Shown: in pieces, positions 28,624 to 38,176 of the stretch
Layout of the letters: each line of letters opens with the position of its first letter
Position numbering within the stretch: position 1 is the stretch's first letter
From: Faecalispora sporosphaeroides DSM 1294
GTDB taxonomy: Bacteria > Bacillota > Clostridia > Oscillospirales > Acutalibacteraceae
Length of the DNA stretch: 64,000 nucleotides
Assembly (NCBI GenBank): GCA_000383295.1
Contig: KB911071.1
Span: 154,068 to 218,067 of the forward strand
Reading direction: 5' to 3'
Notes under the pieces: generated by a model
What the model was told of the DNA's origin: nothing
The model's database searches: none
The model's input: only the letters and a program-made list of their open reading frames with translations
Translations under genes and position numbers: made by a program

Positions 28624-28662
28624 AGGTTTCTCCTTTCTTTGCCCCTTATTCTCCGTTTAATG

Positions 28663-28704
28663 GAAAAAAGGGAAAGGGATGGCTGGCATCCTCTTTCCCC
28701 TTTT
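28663..28704 (-). terminator. Terminator after proS
   Basis: On the minus strand AAAAGGGGAAAGAGGATG pairs, with two small bulges, with CATCCCTTTCCC and then TTTTTT. It lies only 40 bases before the next gene, so the downstream small genes may depend on read-through. Confidence 0.7.
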
Positions 28705-28749
28705 CGCATCGTTACCCATTGGTTTTGTCCGCCGCGGCGGCAAATGGCC

Positions 28750-30186
28750 TCAGTAGGCCTTGCCCCAGTAAACCATCGCTTTGGCTTTTTGCCCACAGCA
28801 GACACAGGTCTCCGTAATCTGTTCCTGCTCAAAAGGCATACAGCGGGAGGAAACTCCGGCCAAATCCTTCAGTTTTTCCTCACACTCGGCACTGCCGCAC
28901 CACATCGCTTTGATAAAACCGGGCTTCTGGTCCGCCACCTCGCGGAATTCATCCAATGTTTTGACGGCGTAGGTCATGTTCTCGCGGCGCTCAAGCGCCG
29001 CTTCGTACATGCCCCTGCGAACCGCTTCCAGCTGATCCAGCACCGCCTGCTCGAGACCGGCCAGAGAAACAAAGCTCTTTTCTCGGTCGGTTCTGCGAAC
29101 CAGCACGCATTGATCCTTCTCGATATCCTTGGGGCCGATCTCCAAACGAACCGGAACCCCTTTCATTTCATACTGAGCAAACTTCCAGCCGGGCGACTGA
29201 TCACTGTCGTCGACCAGAACACGGCAGACCTTTTTAAGCCTTTGCTCAAGCTCCCTCGCCTTTTCCAGAACGCCTTCCTTATGCTGCGCCACCGGCACAA
29301 TCACAACCTGAATCGGCGCGATTGCGGGGGGCAGAACCAGGCCGTCGTTATCCCCGTGGGTCATAATGATTCCGCCGATAATGCGGGTGCTCATCCCCCA
29401 GGAGGTCTGGTAGGGGTGGCAGGCGGAATTATCCCTGCCCTGAAACGTGATGTCAAACGCCCTTGCGAATCCGTCGCCGAAATAATGGCTGGTACCGGAT
29501 TGCAGCGCCTTGCCGTCGTGCATCATGGCCTCAATGGTATAAGTCATTTCCGCGCCGGAAAACTTTTCCTTGTCGGTCTTTCTCCCCTTGATCACGGGAA
29601 TCGAAAGCTCGTTCTCGCAAAGCTCCGCGTACACCCGCAGCATCTGCTCGGTTTCGGCCTTGGCCTCTTCCGCCGTTTCGTGCATGGTGTGCCCCTCCTG
29701 CCAGTGGAACTCCACCGAGCGAAGGAACGGGCGGGTGGTTTTCTCCCACCGCACCACAGAACACCACTGGTTGTAGAGCTTTGGAAGATCGCGCCAGGAT
29801 TGAATTTTGCGCGCGTAATAATCACAGAACAGGGTTTCGGAGGTAGGGCGCACGCAAAGGCGCTCGGGCAGCTCCTCGTTACCGCCGTGGGTAACCCACG
29901 CGACCTCGGGTGCGAAGCCCTCTACGTGATCCTTTTCCTTCTGCAGCAGGCTTTCGGGAATAAACAGCGGCATCGCCACGTTCTGATGCCCCAGCTCCTT
30001 AAAGCGTTTGTCGAGAAGATCGCGGATGTTCTCCCAAATGGCCCAGCCGTACGGTTCAATCACCATGCAGCCGCGCACGCTGGAATAATCCATCAGCTCC
30101 GCTTTTTTCACAATATCTGTGTACCATCTGGCAAAGTCTTCCTCCATGGGAGTAATGGCTTCTACCAGCTTTTTTTGTCCGGCCAT
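28750..30186 (-). CDS. proS: Prolyl-tRNA synthetase, archaeal/eukaryotic type
   Basis: It charges tRNA(Pro). At 478 residues without the large insertion of the E. coli form, it belongs to the archaeal/eukaryote-like group, with a C-terminal zinc-type domain ([14 protein letters not shown]) and the terminal Tyr. Class II motifs are visible: [16 protein letters not shown] (motif 2 region), [16 protein letters not shown] and [15 protein letters not shown] (motif 3). It lies 18 bases after the OadG-like gene on the same strand, an unusual partnership. Confidence 0.95.
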   Translation of the reverse strand: MAGQKKLVEAITPMEEDFARWYTDIVKKAELMDYSSVRGCMVIEPYGWAIWENIRDLLDKRFKELGHQNVAMPLFIPESLLQKEKDHVEGFAPEVAWVTHGGNEELPERLCVRPTSETLFCDYYARKIQSWRDLPKLYNQWCSVVRWEKTTRPFLRSVEFHWQEGHTMHETAEEAKAETEQMLRVYAELCENELSIPVIKGRKTDKEKFSGAEMTYTIEAMMHDGKALQSGTSHYFGDGFARAFDITFQGRDNSACHPYQTSWGMSTRIIGGIIMTHGDNDGLVLPPAIAPIQVVIVPVAQHKEGVLEKARELEQRLKKVCRVLVDDSDQSPGWKFAQYEMKGVPVRLEIGPKDIEKDQCVLVRRTDREKSFVSLAGLEQAVLDQLEAVRRGMYEAALERRENMTYAVKTLDEFREVADQKPGFIKAMWCGSAECEEKLKDLAGVSSRCMPFEQEQITETCVCCGQKAKAMVYWGKAY

Positions 30187-30204
30187 GATTTGCTTGCTCC
30201 TTAA

Positions 30205-30390
30205 TTACTGCTTTTCTTTTTTGCCGCCGGTCACCTTATCCAGGCCAACGATCAGCGCATAGATCAGCACCATTACGATAAAAATACCCAGCATTCCCTT
30301 GCCCATGAGCTCAAGGGAATGGTCGATAGCGTCAGACTCCACAGGGCCTATAACGCTTTGAAAGGCAATTGCCAATGTAGTCAAATTCAT
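30205..30390 (-). CDS. Sodium-pump decarboxylase gamma/delta-type small subunit (OadG-like)
   Basis: A 61-residue protein with one membrane helix (MGKGMLGIFIVMVLIYALIV) and a short basic C-terminus. Size, single span and position next to a beta subunit fit OadG/GcdC-delta-type subunits, which hold the decarboxylase complex together. It starts 15 bases after the beta gene. Low sequence complexity means the call leans on context. Confidence 0.75.
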   Translation of the reverse strand: MNLTTLAIAFQSVIGPVESDAIDHSLELMGKGMLGIFIVMVLIYALIVGLDKVTGGKKEKQ

Positions 30391-30405
30391 AATAGAAGCC
30401 CTCCT

Positions 30406-31584
30406 TTAAGCCAAAAATACTTTCGCCAGAGACAGAATAATGCCGCCGGCTACAACGGAACCGATCTGGCCGGCAACGTTTGCGCCAACCGCGTGCATCA
30501 GCAGGTGGTTCTGGTTGTCCTCTTTCAGCGCCATCTTCTGAATCACGCGGGAGGACATCGGGAACGCGGAGATACCGGCGCCGCCGACCATGGGGTTGAT
30601 CTTTTTGCCCTGGGGCAGGAAGATGTTCAGGATCTTCGCGAACACAACGCCGCCGATGGTGTCAAAGATAAACGCAAACAGGCCGAGAGCCATAACGATC
30701 AGCGTACCGATGTTCAGGAAGCGGTCTGCCTGCATGGTGAACGCGATGGTGATGCCCAGGAAGATGGTAATCAGGTTGGCCAGCGGGCCCTGCGCTGTCT
30801 GCGACAGGCTCTCGAGGCGGCCGCTTTCACGGATCAGGTTACCGAACATCAAGAAGCCTACCAGCGCTACGGAGTCGGGAGCGATCATGCCCGCGATCAG
30901 CGTAACCACAATGGGGAACAGAATCTTGGTGGTTTTGGTAACGGACTTCGGGTTGTAGGGCATGCGGATCATGCGCTCTTTCTTGGTTGTTACCAGCTTG
31001 ATCGCCAGAGGCTGAATCACAGGAACCAAGGCCATGTACGAATACGCTGCAACGGCAATCGCACCCATATAAGCGCTGCCCAGCGTTTGAGAAACGAGGA
31101 TGGAGGTCGGGCCGTCGGCCGCGCCGATGACGCCGATGCTCATGGCGTCTTTGAGCGGGAAGCCGAGCAGAACCGCCAGCACAACAGTCAGGAAGATACC
31201 GAACTGTGCCGCGCCGCCGAACAGAAGCATCCGGGGGTTTGACAGCAGGGGCCCGAAATCGATCATCGCGCCGATACCCACGAACAGCAGAAGCGGGAAC
31301 GCTTCAGAAGTCTCGATGCCCGTCTGGAACAGCCAGGTAACAATACCCGGCGCTCCCTCTACAGTGGTGTGGCCGGCGGCATCAACAGCAATGTTGCCGA
31401 GCACGCCCGGGAGGGGCAGGTTTACGAGAATTGCACCAAAGCCCATAGGGAGCAGCAGTGCAGGTTCAAAATCCTTTTCAATTGCAAGCCAGATGAGCAG
31501 CGCTCCAACTACCCACATGACCAGCATTTTCGGGTTGGCGGCCATAGTCTGCACGCCGTCAACTAAAAAGCTGAATTCACTCAA
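30406..31584 (-). CDS. Sodium-translocating decarboxylase beta subunit (OadB/GcdB/MmdB family)
   Basis: This membrane subunit decarboxylates carboxybiotin and pumps Na+ out. The 392-residue protein has about nine or more membrane segments. The hallmark GVIGAADGPTSILVSQTLGS (Asp158) is the region IIIa motif whose Asp is needed for Na+ transport. The C-terminal MHAVGANVAGQIGSVVAGG is the second ion-binding region. Substrate cannot be told from this subunit alone: oxaloacetate, glutaconyl-CoA and methylmalonyl-CoA enzymes share it. No carboxyltransferase or biotin-carrier gene is in the window. Confidence 0.93.
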   Translation of the reverse strand: MSEFSFLVDGVQTMAANPKMLVMWVVGALLIWLAIEKDFEPALLLPMGFGAILVNLPLPGVLGNIAVDAAGHTTVEGAPGIVTWLFQTGIETSEAFPLLLFVGIGAMIDFGPLLSNPRMLLFGGAAQFGIFLTVVLAVLLGFPLKDAMSIGVIGAADGPTSILVSQTLGSAYMGAIAVAAYSYMALVPVIQPLAIKLVTTKKERMIRMPYNPKSVTKTTKILFPIVVTLIAGMIAPDSVALVGFLMFGNLIRESGRLESLSQTAQGPLANLITIFLGITIAFTMQADRFLNIGTLIVMALGLFAFIFDTIGGVVFAKILNIFLPQGKKINPMVGGAGISAFPMSSRVIQKMALKEDNQNHLLMHAVGANVAGQIGSVVAGGIILSLAKVFLA

Positions 31585-31687
31585 CGATTTTTACTCTCCT
31601 TTTGAAAATATTTTATTTTCCATGCTAACTCAATCCATTATATCGGCTTCCATTGTGATTTTCAAGTCAAAAGCCCAAAAAATCATA

Positions 31688-31715
31688 AAAAAACCGCTGT
31701 GCAGGGCACAACGGC
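31688..31715 (-). terminator. Terminator after acpP
   Basis: Minus strand GCCGTTGTG, loop, CACAGCGGT (with G-U pairs) followed by TTTTTTT. It separates acpP from the OadB gene. Confidence 0.75.
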
Positions 31716-31772
31716 TTTCATTTTTTGTAGATTATGCAGTTTTAACCATTTTTTTGCTGATTTTATACAGTC

Positions 31773-32000
31773 TTAAACATGCTCCTCAATGTATTTTACA
31801 AGTTCCCCGACTGTTTTAATGTTATCGATCTCCGTATCGGGAATCTCGATTTCAAATTCATCTTCGATCGACATCAGCAGGTCGACCACATCCAGGGAAT
31901 CCGCGCCCAGGTCATCCACCACGGATGTGTCTAGAGTAATGGAGTCCTCCTCAACATCAAACTGCTCGCTGAGGATCGCCTTTACCTTCTCAAAAACCAT
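31773..32000 (-). CDS. acpP: Acyl carrier protein
   Basis: ACP carries growing fatty acids on a phosphopantetheine arm. The 75-residue acidic protein begins MVFEKVKAILSEQFDVEEDS and has the attachment Ser in LGADSLDVVDLLMSIED. The ATG at 32000 has AGGAGGA upstream; a longer in-frame ORF is rejected. No fab genes are next to it. Confidence 0.96.
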   Translation of the reverse strand: MVFEKVKAILSEQFDVEEDSITLDTSVVDDLGADSLDVVDLLMSIEDEFEIEIPDTEIDNIKTVGELVKYIEEHV

Positions 32001-32087
32001 CCTTTTTCCTCCTAACCGTATAAAGTAAAAAATGATTGCGCTCGGTTTGCAATCAAGAATATTGTATGCTACAATTTCCCTACCCAC

Positions 32088-32116
32088 ATATTATTAGCAA
32101 TCTTTCTCTTTGTCAA
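32088..32116 (-). promoter_or_regulatory. Promoter of acpP
   Basis: TTGACA (32111-32116), a 17-base spacer and TAATAT (32088-32093) on the minus strand. The leader is about 80 bases. Confidence 0.7.
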
Positions 32117-32163
32117 TAGGAATTATAACTTTCCTGACTATTTCTTTTCAGAGGGGTTTCCAA

Positions 32164-33054
32164 ATGAAAAAACGTCATTTCGGCCTGATCGGGTTTCCGG
32201 TGGGCCACACCATGTCGCCGTTCATCCATGGCGAGCTGTTCCGCACGGCGGGGATCGACGCGGACTACACGGTGCTCTCCGTTTCCCCGGAGGAGCTTGC
32301 GCAGCCTGAAGAAAAGGAGCGCCTTCTCGGGCTGGACGGCTTTAATGTGACGATCCCCCACAAGCAGGCGGTCATGGCCCTGCTGGGGAAAATCGACGAA
32401 AAAGCGGCGGCGTTTTCCTCGGTGAATACCGTAAAGAACGAGAACGGCTGCCTTTGCGGCTTTACCACCGACGGGGAGGGCTTTCAGAAATCGCTTCGCG
32501 CCGCGGGAATCCCCATGGGAGGGAAAAATCTGATTTTGGGCAGCGGCGGCGTTGCGCGCGTGATGGCTTTTGAGCTGGCCGACGCCTCCTATTTCCCCGA
32601 CCTGACAATCTGCGTGCGGGAAAGCGGCCTTTCCTCCGCCCGCGAGCTGGCAGACACCCTGACCGGGCGCCTGCGCGAAAAGCGGAAGGATTTTCTGGTG
32701 CGGGTCTGCCGTTACGACGAGCTCGACCCGGCCGAATCGTATGACCTGGCTGTGAACGGCACGCCGGCGGGCATGCACCCGAACACCCATACTATTCCCC
32801 CGCTGCCCGCGGAATTATACCAAAACATTTCCGCCGTTTTCGACGCGGTGTACAATCCGCAGGACACTCTGTTTCTGCAAACGGCCCGACGCGCCGGAGC
32901 TGTGGCCGTGGGAGGCATGGATATGCTCGTGTGGCAGGCGGCCGCGGCGCAGCGCATTTGGTACGGCGCGGAGTTTGACCCGCAGCGTGTGGCTGAAATC
33001 GGCCGCAGCGCCATTCTGGAAATGAACCGCATGTTCGGCGGGGCAAAGGAGTGA
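32164..33054 (+). CDS. aroE: Shikimate dehydrogenase
   Basis: It reduces 3-dehydroshikimate to shikimate with NADPH. From the ATG at 32164 the protein has 296 residues: GLIGFPVGHTMSPFIHGELF (substrate site), NVTIPHKQAVM with the catalytic Lys, GSGGVARVM (nucleotide loop) and GGMDMLVWQAAAAQRIW near the end. GAGGGG precedes the ATG. It heads the aroE-aroK pair that lies upstream of the attenuated aro operon. Confidence 0.95.
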   Translation: MKKRHFGLIGFPVGHTMSPFIHGELFRTAGIDADYTVLSVSPEELAQPEEKERLLGLDGFNVTIPHKQAVMALLGKIDEKAAAFSSVNTVKNENGCLCGFTTDGEGFQKSLRAAGIPMGGKNLILGSGGVARVMAFELADASYFPDLTICVRESGLSSARELADTLTGRLREKRKDFLVRVCRYDELDPAESYDLAVNGTPAGMHPNTHTIPPLPAELYQNISAVFDAVYNPQDTLFLQTARRAGAVAVGGMDMLVWQAAAAQRIWYGAEFDPQRVAEIGRSAILEMNRMFGGAKE

Positions 33055-33059
33055 CGCAA

Positions 33060-33584
33060 ATGGCCGACAACATTGTTCTGTGCGGCTTCATGGGCAGCGG
33101 CAAAACGACGGTCGGGCAGGCGCTGGCGCAGAAAAGCGGGCGGCGCTTTTTTGATCTGGATCAATGCATTGAGCGGCGGCAGGGGAAAACCATCTCTCAA
33201 ATTTTTGCCGACGAGGGCGAGCAGGCCTTTCGCCGGATGGAGACCGAGGCCGCGCGGGAGCTTTGCTCACAGAAAGGTCTGGTCATCGCCACCGGCGGCG
33301 GCGCGGTTTTAAGGGAAGAAAACGTGGACATTCTGCGCCGAAACGGCGTGATCGTGCTGCTGGACGCCTCCCTCGACACACTGGAGCGCCGTCTTGCCGG
33401 CGTGAGCGACCGCCCGCTGCTGCAGCGGGCGGACCGACAGGAATTTCTGCGCGCGCTGTACGCCGAAAGAATGCCCTTATACCGCGCCGCGGCGCAGCTC
33501 TGCGTGGACGCGAACCAGGACCCCGACACGGTCTCGGAACAAATTTTACAAAAAGCTGAACTTTTTTTCGGCAAAAACACTTGA
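33060..33584 (+). CDS. aroK: Shikimate kinase
   Basis: It phosphorylates shikimate. The 174 residues have Walker A GFMGSGKTT, the shikimate-site FFDLDQCIERR, and IATGGGAVLREEN. The ATG at 33060 has AAGGAG eight bases before it, inside the end of aroE; the earlier GTG is not spaced correctly. Its stop codon lies inside the -35 box of the aroF promoter. Confidence 0.95.
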   Translation: MADNIVLCGFMGSGKTTVGQALAQKSGRRFFDLDQCIERRQGKTISQIFADEGEQAFRRMETEAARELCSQKGLVIATGGGAVLREENVDILRRNGVIVLLDASLDTLERRLAGVSDRPLLQRADRQEFLRALYAERMPLYRAAAQLCVDANQDPDTVSEQILQKAELFFGKNT

Positions 33585-33609
33585 CAAACTTTTTGAGATT
33601 GTTTATCAT
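33581..33609 (+). promoter_or_regulatory. Promoter of the aroF operon
   Basis: Perfect TTGACA (33581-33586), a 17-base spacer and TATCAT (33604-33609). Transcription should start near 33616, just before the leader peptide gene. Confidence 0.85.
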
Positions 33610-33649
33610 GAACGCAAGTTGAAAACGAAAACCGGAGGAATCTTTACTC

Positions 33650-33802
33650 ATGGACGTTATTCGTAACAGTGTGCGATTTACAGGCTTTGGCTATCCCCGC
33701 TTTTATTTTGCGTGGGATTTTTTCGCATGCTCCGAATACTGCCGTGACTGTTTCCGTCGGTCTGAATTTACTTCTTGCGCAGGGCGTACCAAGCGCCGCT
33801 AA
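33650..33802 (+). CDS. Aromatic-rich leader peptide of the aroF operon
   Basis: A 50-residue ORF with GGAGGA upstream of its ATG. It holds 8 Phe, 3 Tyr and 1 Trp, concentrated in RFTGFGYPRFYFAWDFF (residues 9-25), plus many Arg and four Cys. Its position between a strong promoter and an intrinsic terminator, just ahead of DAHP synthase, fits a regulatory peptide whose translation senses aromatic aminoacyl-tRNA, like the pheA and trp leaders of enteric bacteria. It is longer than those leaders. No known peptide family is recognised. Confidence 0.8.
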   Translation: MDVIRNSVRFTGFGYPRFYFAWDFFACSEYCRDCFRRSEFTSCAGRTKRR

Positions 33803-33822
33803 TTTTGCAGGGTAATATTAGA

Positions 33823-33861
33823 AGGGACGAAGCTGCCTGGCAGCCTCGTCCCTATTTTTTT
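33823..33861 (+). terminator. Intrinsic terminator (attenuator) before aroF
   Basis: AGGGACGA pairs with TCGTCCCT (33823-33830 with 33846-33853), an inner GCTG/CAGC stem extends it, and seven Ts follow (33855-33861). It starts 20 bases after the leader peptide stop and ends 29 bases before the aroF ATG. I could not define the competing antiterminator by eye. Confidence 0.88.
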
Positions 33862-33890
33862 ACCCAAATTCAATACAGGAGGGTACTATT

Positions 33891-34907
<1,017 letters not shown>

Positions 34908-34958
34908 TGCGGCAGACGGCCGCACCGGCCGAACGATTTGGCAAGGAGAGTGTAAACT

Positions 34959-35843
34959 TTGCAACCAACACCGCACACCGGCCGACGCGCGCCGGAAAAA
35001 CGAAATCCTGACGAGCTCGATATCGTGATTGTCGGGCTGGGTCTGATCGGCGGCTCTTTGGCCAAGGCCCTTTCGCGGAATCGCCGCCACCGGATTACCG
35101 GCGTCGACCAAAACCCGGAGGTGATCCGGCAGGCGCTGCTTTGCGGCGCGATTTCCGCCGAAGCGGACGACGGCGCGCTTGCCCGTGCCGACCTGATCCT
35201 TTTGTGCTGCTACCCGCAGGCCTGCATCGACTTTGTGCAGAAAAAGGGCGCGCTGCTCGGCGGCGCGCTTGTGAGCGACACCTGCGGAGTCAAGGGGTTT
35301 ATCTGCCCCAGACTGACGGAGCTTGCCCGCACATTCGGCTTTGCCTTCGTCGGCGGTCACCCGATGGCGGGAAAGGAGCAGAACGGCTTTGCGGCAAGCG
35401 AAGCCGTTCTGTTCGAGGGAGCCAGCTATCTTTTGATCCCCTGCGGCGCGCCGGACGATGCCGTGGCGCTGATGGAGCACCTGGCCCGCTCGATCGGTGC
35501 TGCCCGCACCCTCGCCACCACGGCGGAGCACCACGACGAAATGATCGCGTTTACCTCCCAGGTGCCCCACGCACTGGCCTGCGCGTATGTGATGAGCCCG
35601 CTGTGCCCCGGGCACCCCGGCTATTCGGCGGGCAGCTACCGCGACGTTTCCCGTGTGGCGCGCATCAACGAAACCCTTTGGAGTGAACTGTTCCTCGAAA
35701 ACCGCGAGCCTTTGACCCGCGAAATCGATACCCTGCTCGGGCATCTGACAGAAATCCGGAACGCCGTGGCGGAGAACGACCGCGAAGCGCTTCGCGGGCT
35801 GCTGCGGCAGGGCCGGGAGATTAAGGAAAGGCTGGGAGAATAA
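34959..35843 (+). CDS. tyrA: Prephenate dehydrogenase
   Basis: It oxidises prephenate to 4-hydroxyphenylpyruvate for tyrosine. The 294 residues have the NAD loop [15 protein letters not shown] and [15 protein letters not shown] with the catalytic-site His. No ACT domain follows, unlike B. subtilis TyrA. The TTG at 34959 is the best start: AAGGAG precedes it at about ten bases and no ATG or GTG lies before the nucleotide loop. It touches aroB end to start (TAAATG). Confidence 0.93.
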   Translation: MQPTPHTGRRAPEKRNPDELDIVIVGLGLIGGSLAKALSRNRRHRITGVDQNPEVIRQALLCGAISAEADDGALARADLILLCCYPQACIDFVQKKGALLGGALVSDTCGVKGFICPRLTELARTFGFAFVGGHPMAGKEQNGFAASEAVLFEGASYLLIPCGAPDDAVALMEHLARSIGAARTLATTAEHHDEMIAFTSQVPHALACAYVMSPLCPGHPGYSAGSYRDVSRVARINETLWSELFLENREPLTREIDTLLGHLTEIRNAVAENDREALRGLLRQGREIKERLGE

Positions 35844-36920
35844 ATGGAACTGACGATTCAAACCTCAAGCCCCTACCAGATTCTGATTCGGCGAGGCTGT
35901 CTGGATCAGCTGGGGGAGCAGGCCGGCACGCTGTTCCGCGGGGGCGGCCGGGCCATGATCATTACCGACAGCAACGTCGGCCCGCTGTACGCCCGACGCG
36001 CGGCGGATTCTTTGGCAAAAGCAGGCTTCGTGCCCGATGTTTTCACCTTCCCCGCCGGGGAGGAGAGCAAGCGCCTTTCTACCATTGAGCGGGTTTACGC
36101 GGCCATGGCCGAGCAGAAGATGACCCGCACCGATTTCATCGTCGCGCTCGGCGGCGGCGTGACGGGCGACATGGCCGGCTTTGCCGCCGCCACGTTCCTG
36201 CGCGGCATCGGCTTTATTCAGATTCCCACCTCGCTGCTCGCGCAGATCGATTCCTCCGTCGGCGGAAAAACCGGCGTAGACCTGCCGCAGGGCAAAAATC
36301 TGGTGGGCGCGTTCCACCAGCCGCGCCTGGTGCTGATCGACCCCGACACGCTCGCCACCCTGCCGCCCCGCTTTTTTGCGGACGGCATGGCTGAGGCGAT
36401 CAAATACGGCTGCATCAAAAGCCGCCCGCTGTTCGAGCTGATCCGTGACAACGATCTGTCGAAAGAACCGAAGGTGCTTGAGCGGATGATCACCGAGTGC
36501 GTGGACTGTAAGCGCCGTGTGGTGGAGGACGACGAGTTCGACACCGGCGAGCGCATGCTGCTGAATTTTGGCCACACGCTCGGCCACGCTCTGGAAAAGC
36601 ACTACGCGTTCAGCAAGCTGACCCATGGCGAAGCCGTGGGCATAGGGATGGTAAAAATCTGCCGCGCGGGCGAGGCGCTTGATTTAACGAAGCCCGGAAC
36701 CGCAGAGGAAATCGCCGCCCTGCTGCGGCAGTACCGCCTGCCCACGGAGGACGACGCGCCGGCGGAAAGCCTGGCAAAAGCCGCCGCCATGGATAAAAAG
36801 GGGATGGGCGGCACGCTCAACCTGATCCTGCTGCGTGAAATTGGTCATTCGTTTGTCCACCCCATTCCGAAGCAGGAGCTTCTTCCTATTATAATAAAGG
36901 AAAAGGAGGAGCACGCATGA
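35844..36920 (+). CDS. aroB: 3-Dehydroquinate synthase
   Basis: It cyclises DAHP to 3-dehydroquinate with NAD and a divalent metal. The 358 residues have FPAGEESKRLSTIERVY, ALGGGVTGDMAGFAAATFLRG, IPTSLLAQIDSSVGGKTGVD and NFGHTLGHALEKHY with metal-binding His. It overlaps aroA by four bases (ATGA), indicating coupled translation. Confidence 0.96.
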   Translation: MELTIQTSSPYQILIRRGCLDQLGEQAGTLFRGGGRAMIITDSNVGPLYARRAADSLAKAGFVPDVFTFPAGEESKRLSTIERVYAAMAEQKMTRTDFIVALGGGVTGDMAGFAAATFLRGIGFIQIPTSLLAQIDSSVGGKTGVDLPQGKNLVGAFHQPRLVLIDPDTLATLPPRFFADGMAEAIKYGCIKSRPLFELIRDNDLSKEPKVLERMITECVDCKRRVVEDDEFDTGERMLLNFGHTLGHALEKHYAFSKLTHGEAVGIGMVKICRAGEALDLTKPGTAEEIAALLRQYRLPTEDDAPAESLAKAAAMDKKGMGGTLNLILLREIGHSFVHPIPKQELLPIIIKEKEEHA

Positions 36921-38176
36921 ACCGAGCAATCCTATCCCCTGCCCGGCTCTGCGGTTCCGTGACGGTCCCCCCCTCCAAGAGCGCCGCGCACCGCGCGATT
37001 TTCTGCGCCGCGCTGGCACGGGGAGAAAGCCGCCTGTACCATGTGGCGGATTCGGAGGATATGCGCGCCACGCTGGGCGCAATTCAGGCGATGGGCGCAG
37101 AGGTTCGCCGGGAGGGCGACACCCTCATCGTCAGCAGCGGCGGAAAATGGGAGGAGGAAGCCGAAATCGACTGCGGGGAATCCGGCTCGACCCTGCGCTT
37201 TCTCATCCCCATACTGGCGGCGCTCGGCATCCGCGCCGAGCTGACCGGCCGGGGCCGCCTGCCCTACCGCCCGCTGGATACCTACCTTGAGTGCCTGCCG
37301 CCCCACGGCACCGTGCTCCAAAGCAGGGGTGGGCTGCCGCTTTCAATCGGCGGCGGCCTGATTCCCGGCGAGTACGCACTGCCGGGGAACATCAGTTCCC
37401 AGTTTATCACGGGACTGCTGCTGGCGCTGCCGCTCCTGCCGGGTGACAGCCGCATCCGCCTGACCACTCCGCTCGAATCCGCCGGATACATCGATTTAAC
37501 GCTGGCAGTGCTGCGCGACTTCGGCGTGGAAATCCGCCCCGTGCAGAACGGCTGGGACATTCCCGGCTGGCAGCAGTTTCAGCCGCGGGAATACACCGTG
37601 GAGGGCGATTGGTCGCAGGCGGCGTTCTTCCTTGCCGCGGGCGCGCTCGGCGGAGCACTTTCCATTCACGGCCTGCGCCGCGACTCCGCGCAGGGTGACC
37701 GGGAATCTGCCGAGCTGTTCCGGCGCTTCGGCGCGCAAATCAGCTGGGAGGGCGACGTGCTGACCGTATCGGGCGCGCCGCTGCGCGGCATCGAGATCGA
37801 CGCCGCGCAGATTCCCGACCTGGTGCCGGTGCTGGCGGCCACCGCCGCGCTGGCCGGGGGGCGCACCGTGATCACCGGCGCCGCCCGCCTGCGGCTGAAA
37901 GAAAGCGACCGCCTGGACGCAATGACAAAGGCGCTTTCGGCACTCGGCGCAAAAATCACCCAGCAGCCCGACGGCCTTGTAATCGACGGAGTGCCGCAGC
38001 TTTCGCCCGGCACAGCCGAGGGCCGCAACGACCACCGGGTTGTAATGGCTGTGGCCGTCGCCGCTCTGCGGGGAACCGCGCCCACCGTCATCACCGACGC
38101 GCAGAGCGTCGCAAAATCATATCCGGATTTTTTCGCGGAATATAACCGGTTAGGGGGAAAAGCCAATGTCATCTAG
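36917..38176 (+). CDS. aroA: EPSP synthase
   Basis: It makes 5-enolpyruvylshikimate-3-phosphate, the glyphosate target. The 419 residues have the N-terminal PPSKSAAHRAIFCAAL, ESGSTLRFLIPIL, and the C-terminal KESDRLDAMTKAL and DHRVVMAVAVAAL. It overlaps aroB by 4 bases and aroC by 11. The class with respect to glyphosate tolerance was not judged. Confidence 0.96.
   Translation: MNRAILSPARLCGSVTVPPSKSAAHRAIFCAALARGESRLYHVADSEDMRATLGAIQAMGAEVRREGDTLIVSSGGKWEEEAEIDCGESGSTLRFLIPILAALGIRAELTGRGRLPYRPLDTYLECLPPHGTVLQSRGGLPLSIGGGLIPGEYALPGNISSQFITGLLLALPLLPGDSRIRLTTPLESAGYIDLTLAVLRDFGVEIRPVQNGWDIPGWQQFQPREYTVEGDWSQAAFFLAAGALGGALSIHGLRRDSAQGDRESAELFRRFGAQISWEGDVLTVSGAPLRGIEIDAAQIPDLVPVLAATAALAGGRTVITGAARLRLKESDRLDAMTKALSALGAKITQQPDGLVIDGVPQLSPGTAEGRNDHRVVMAVAVAALRGTAPTVITDAQSVAKSYPDFFAEYNRLGGKANVI

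Noticed and set aside
33616-33890. T-box riboswitch before aroF
   Set aside because: No T-box sequence (TGGNACC type) or specifier-loop layout is visible; the aromatic-rich ORF explains the terminator better.
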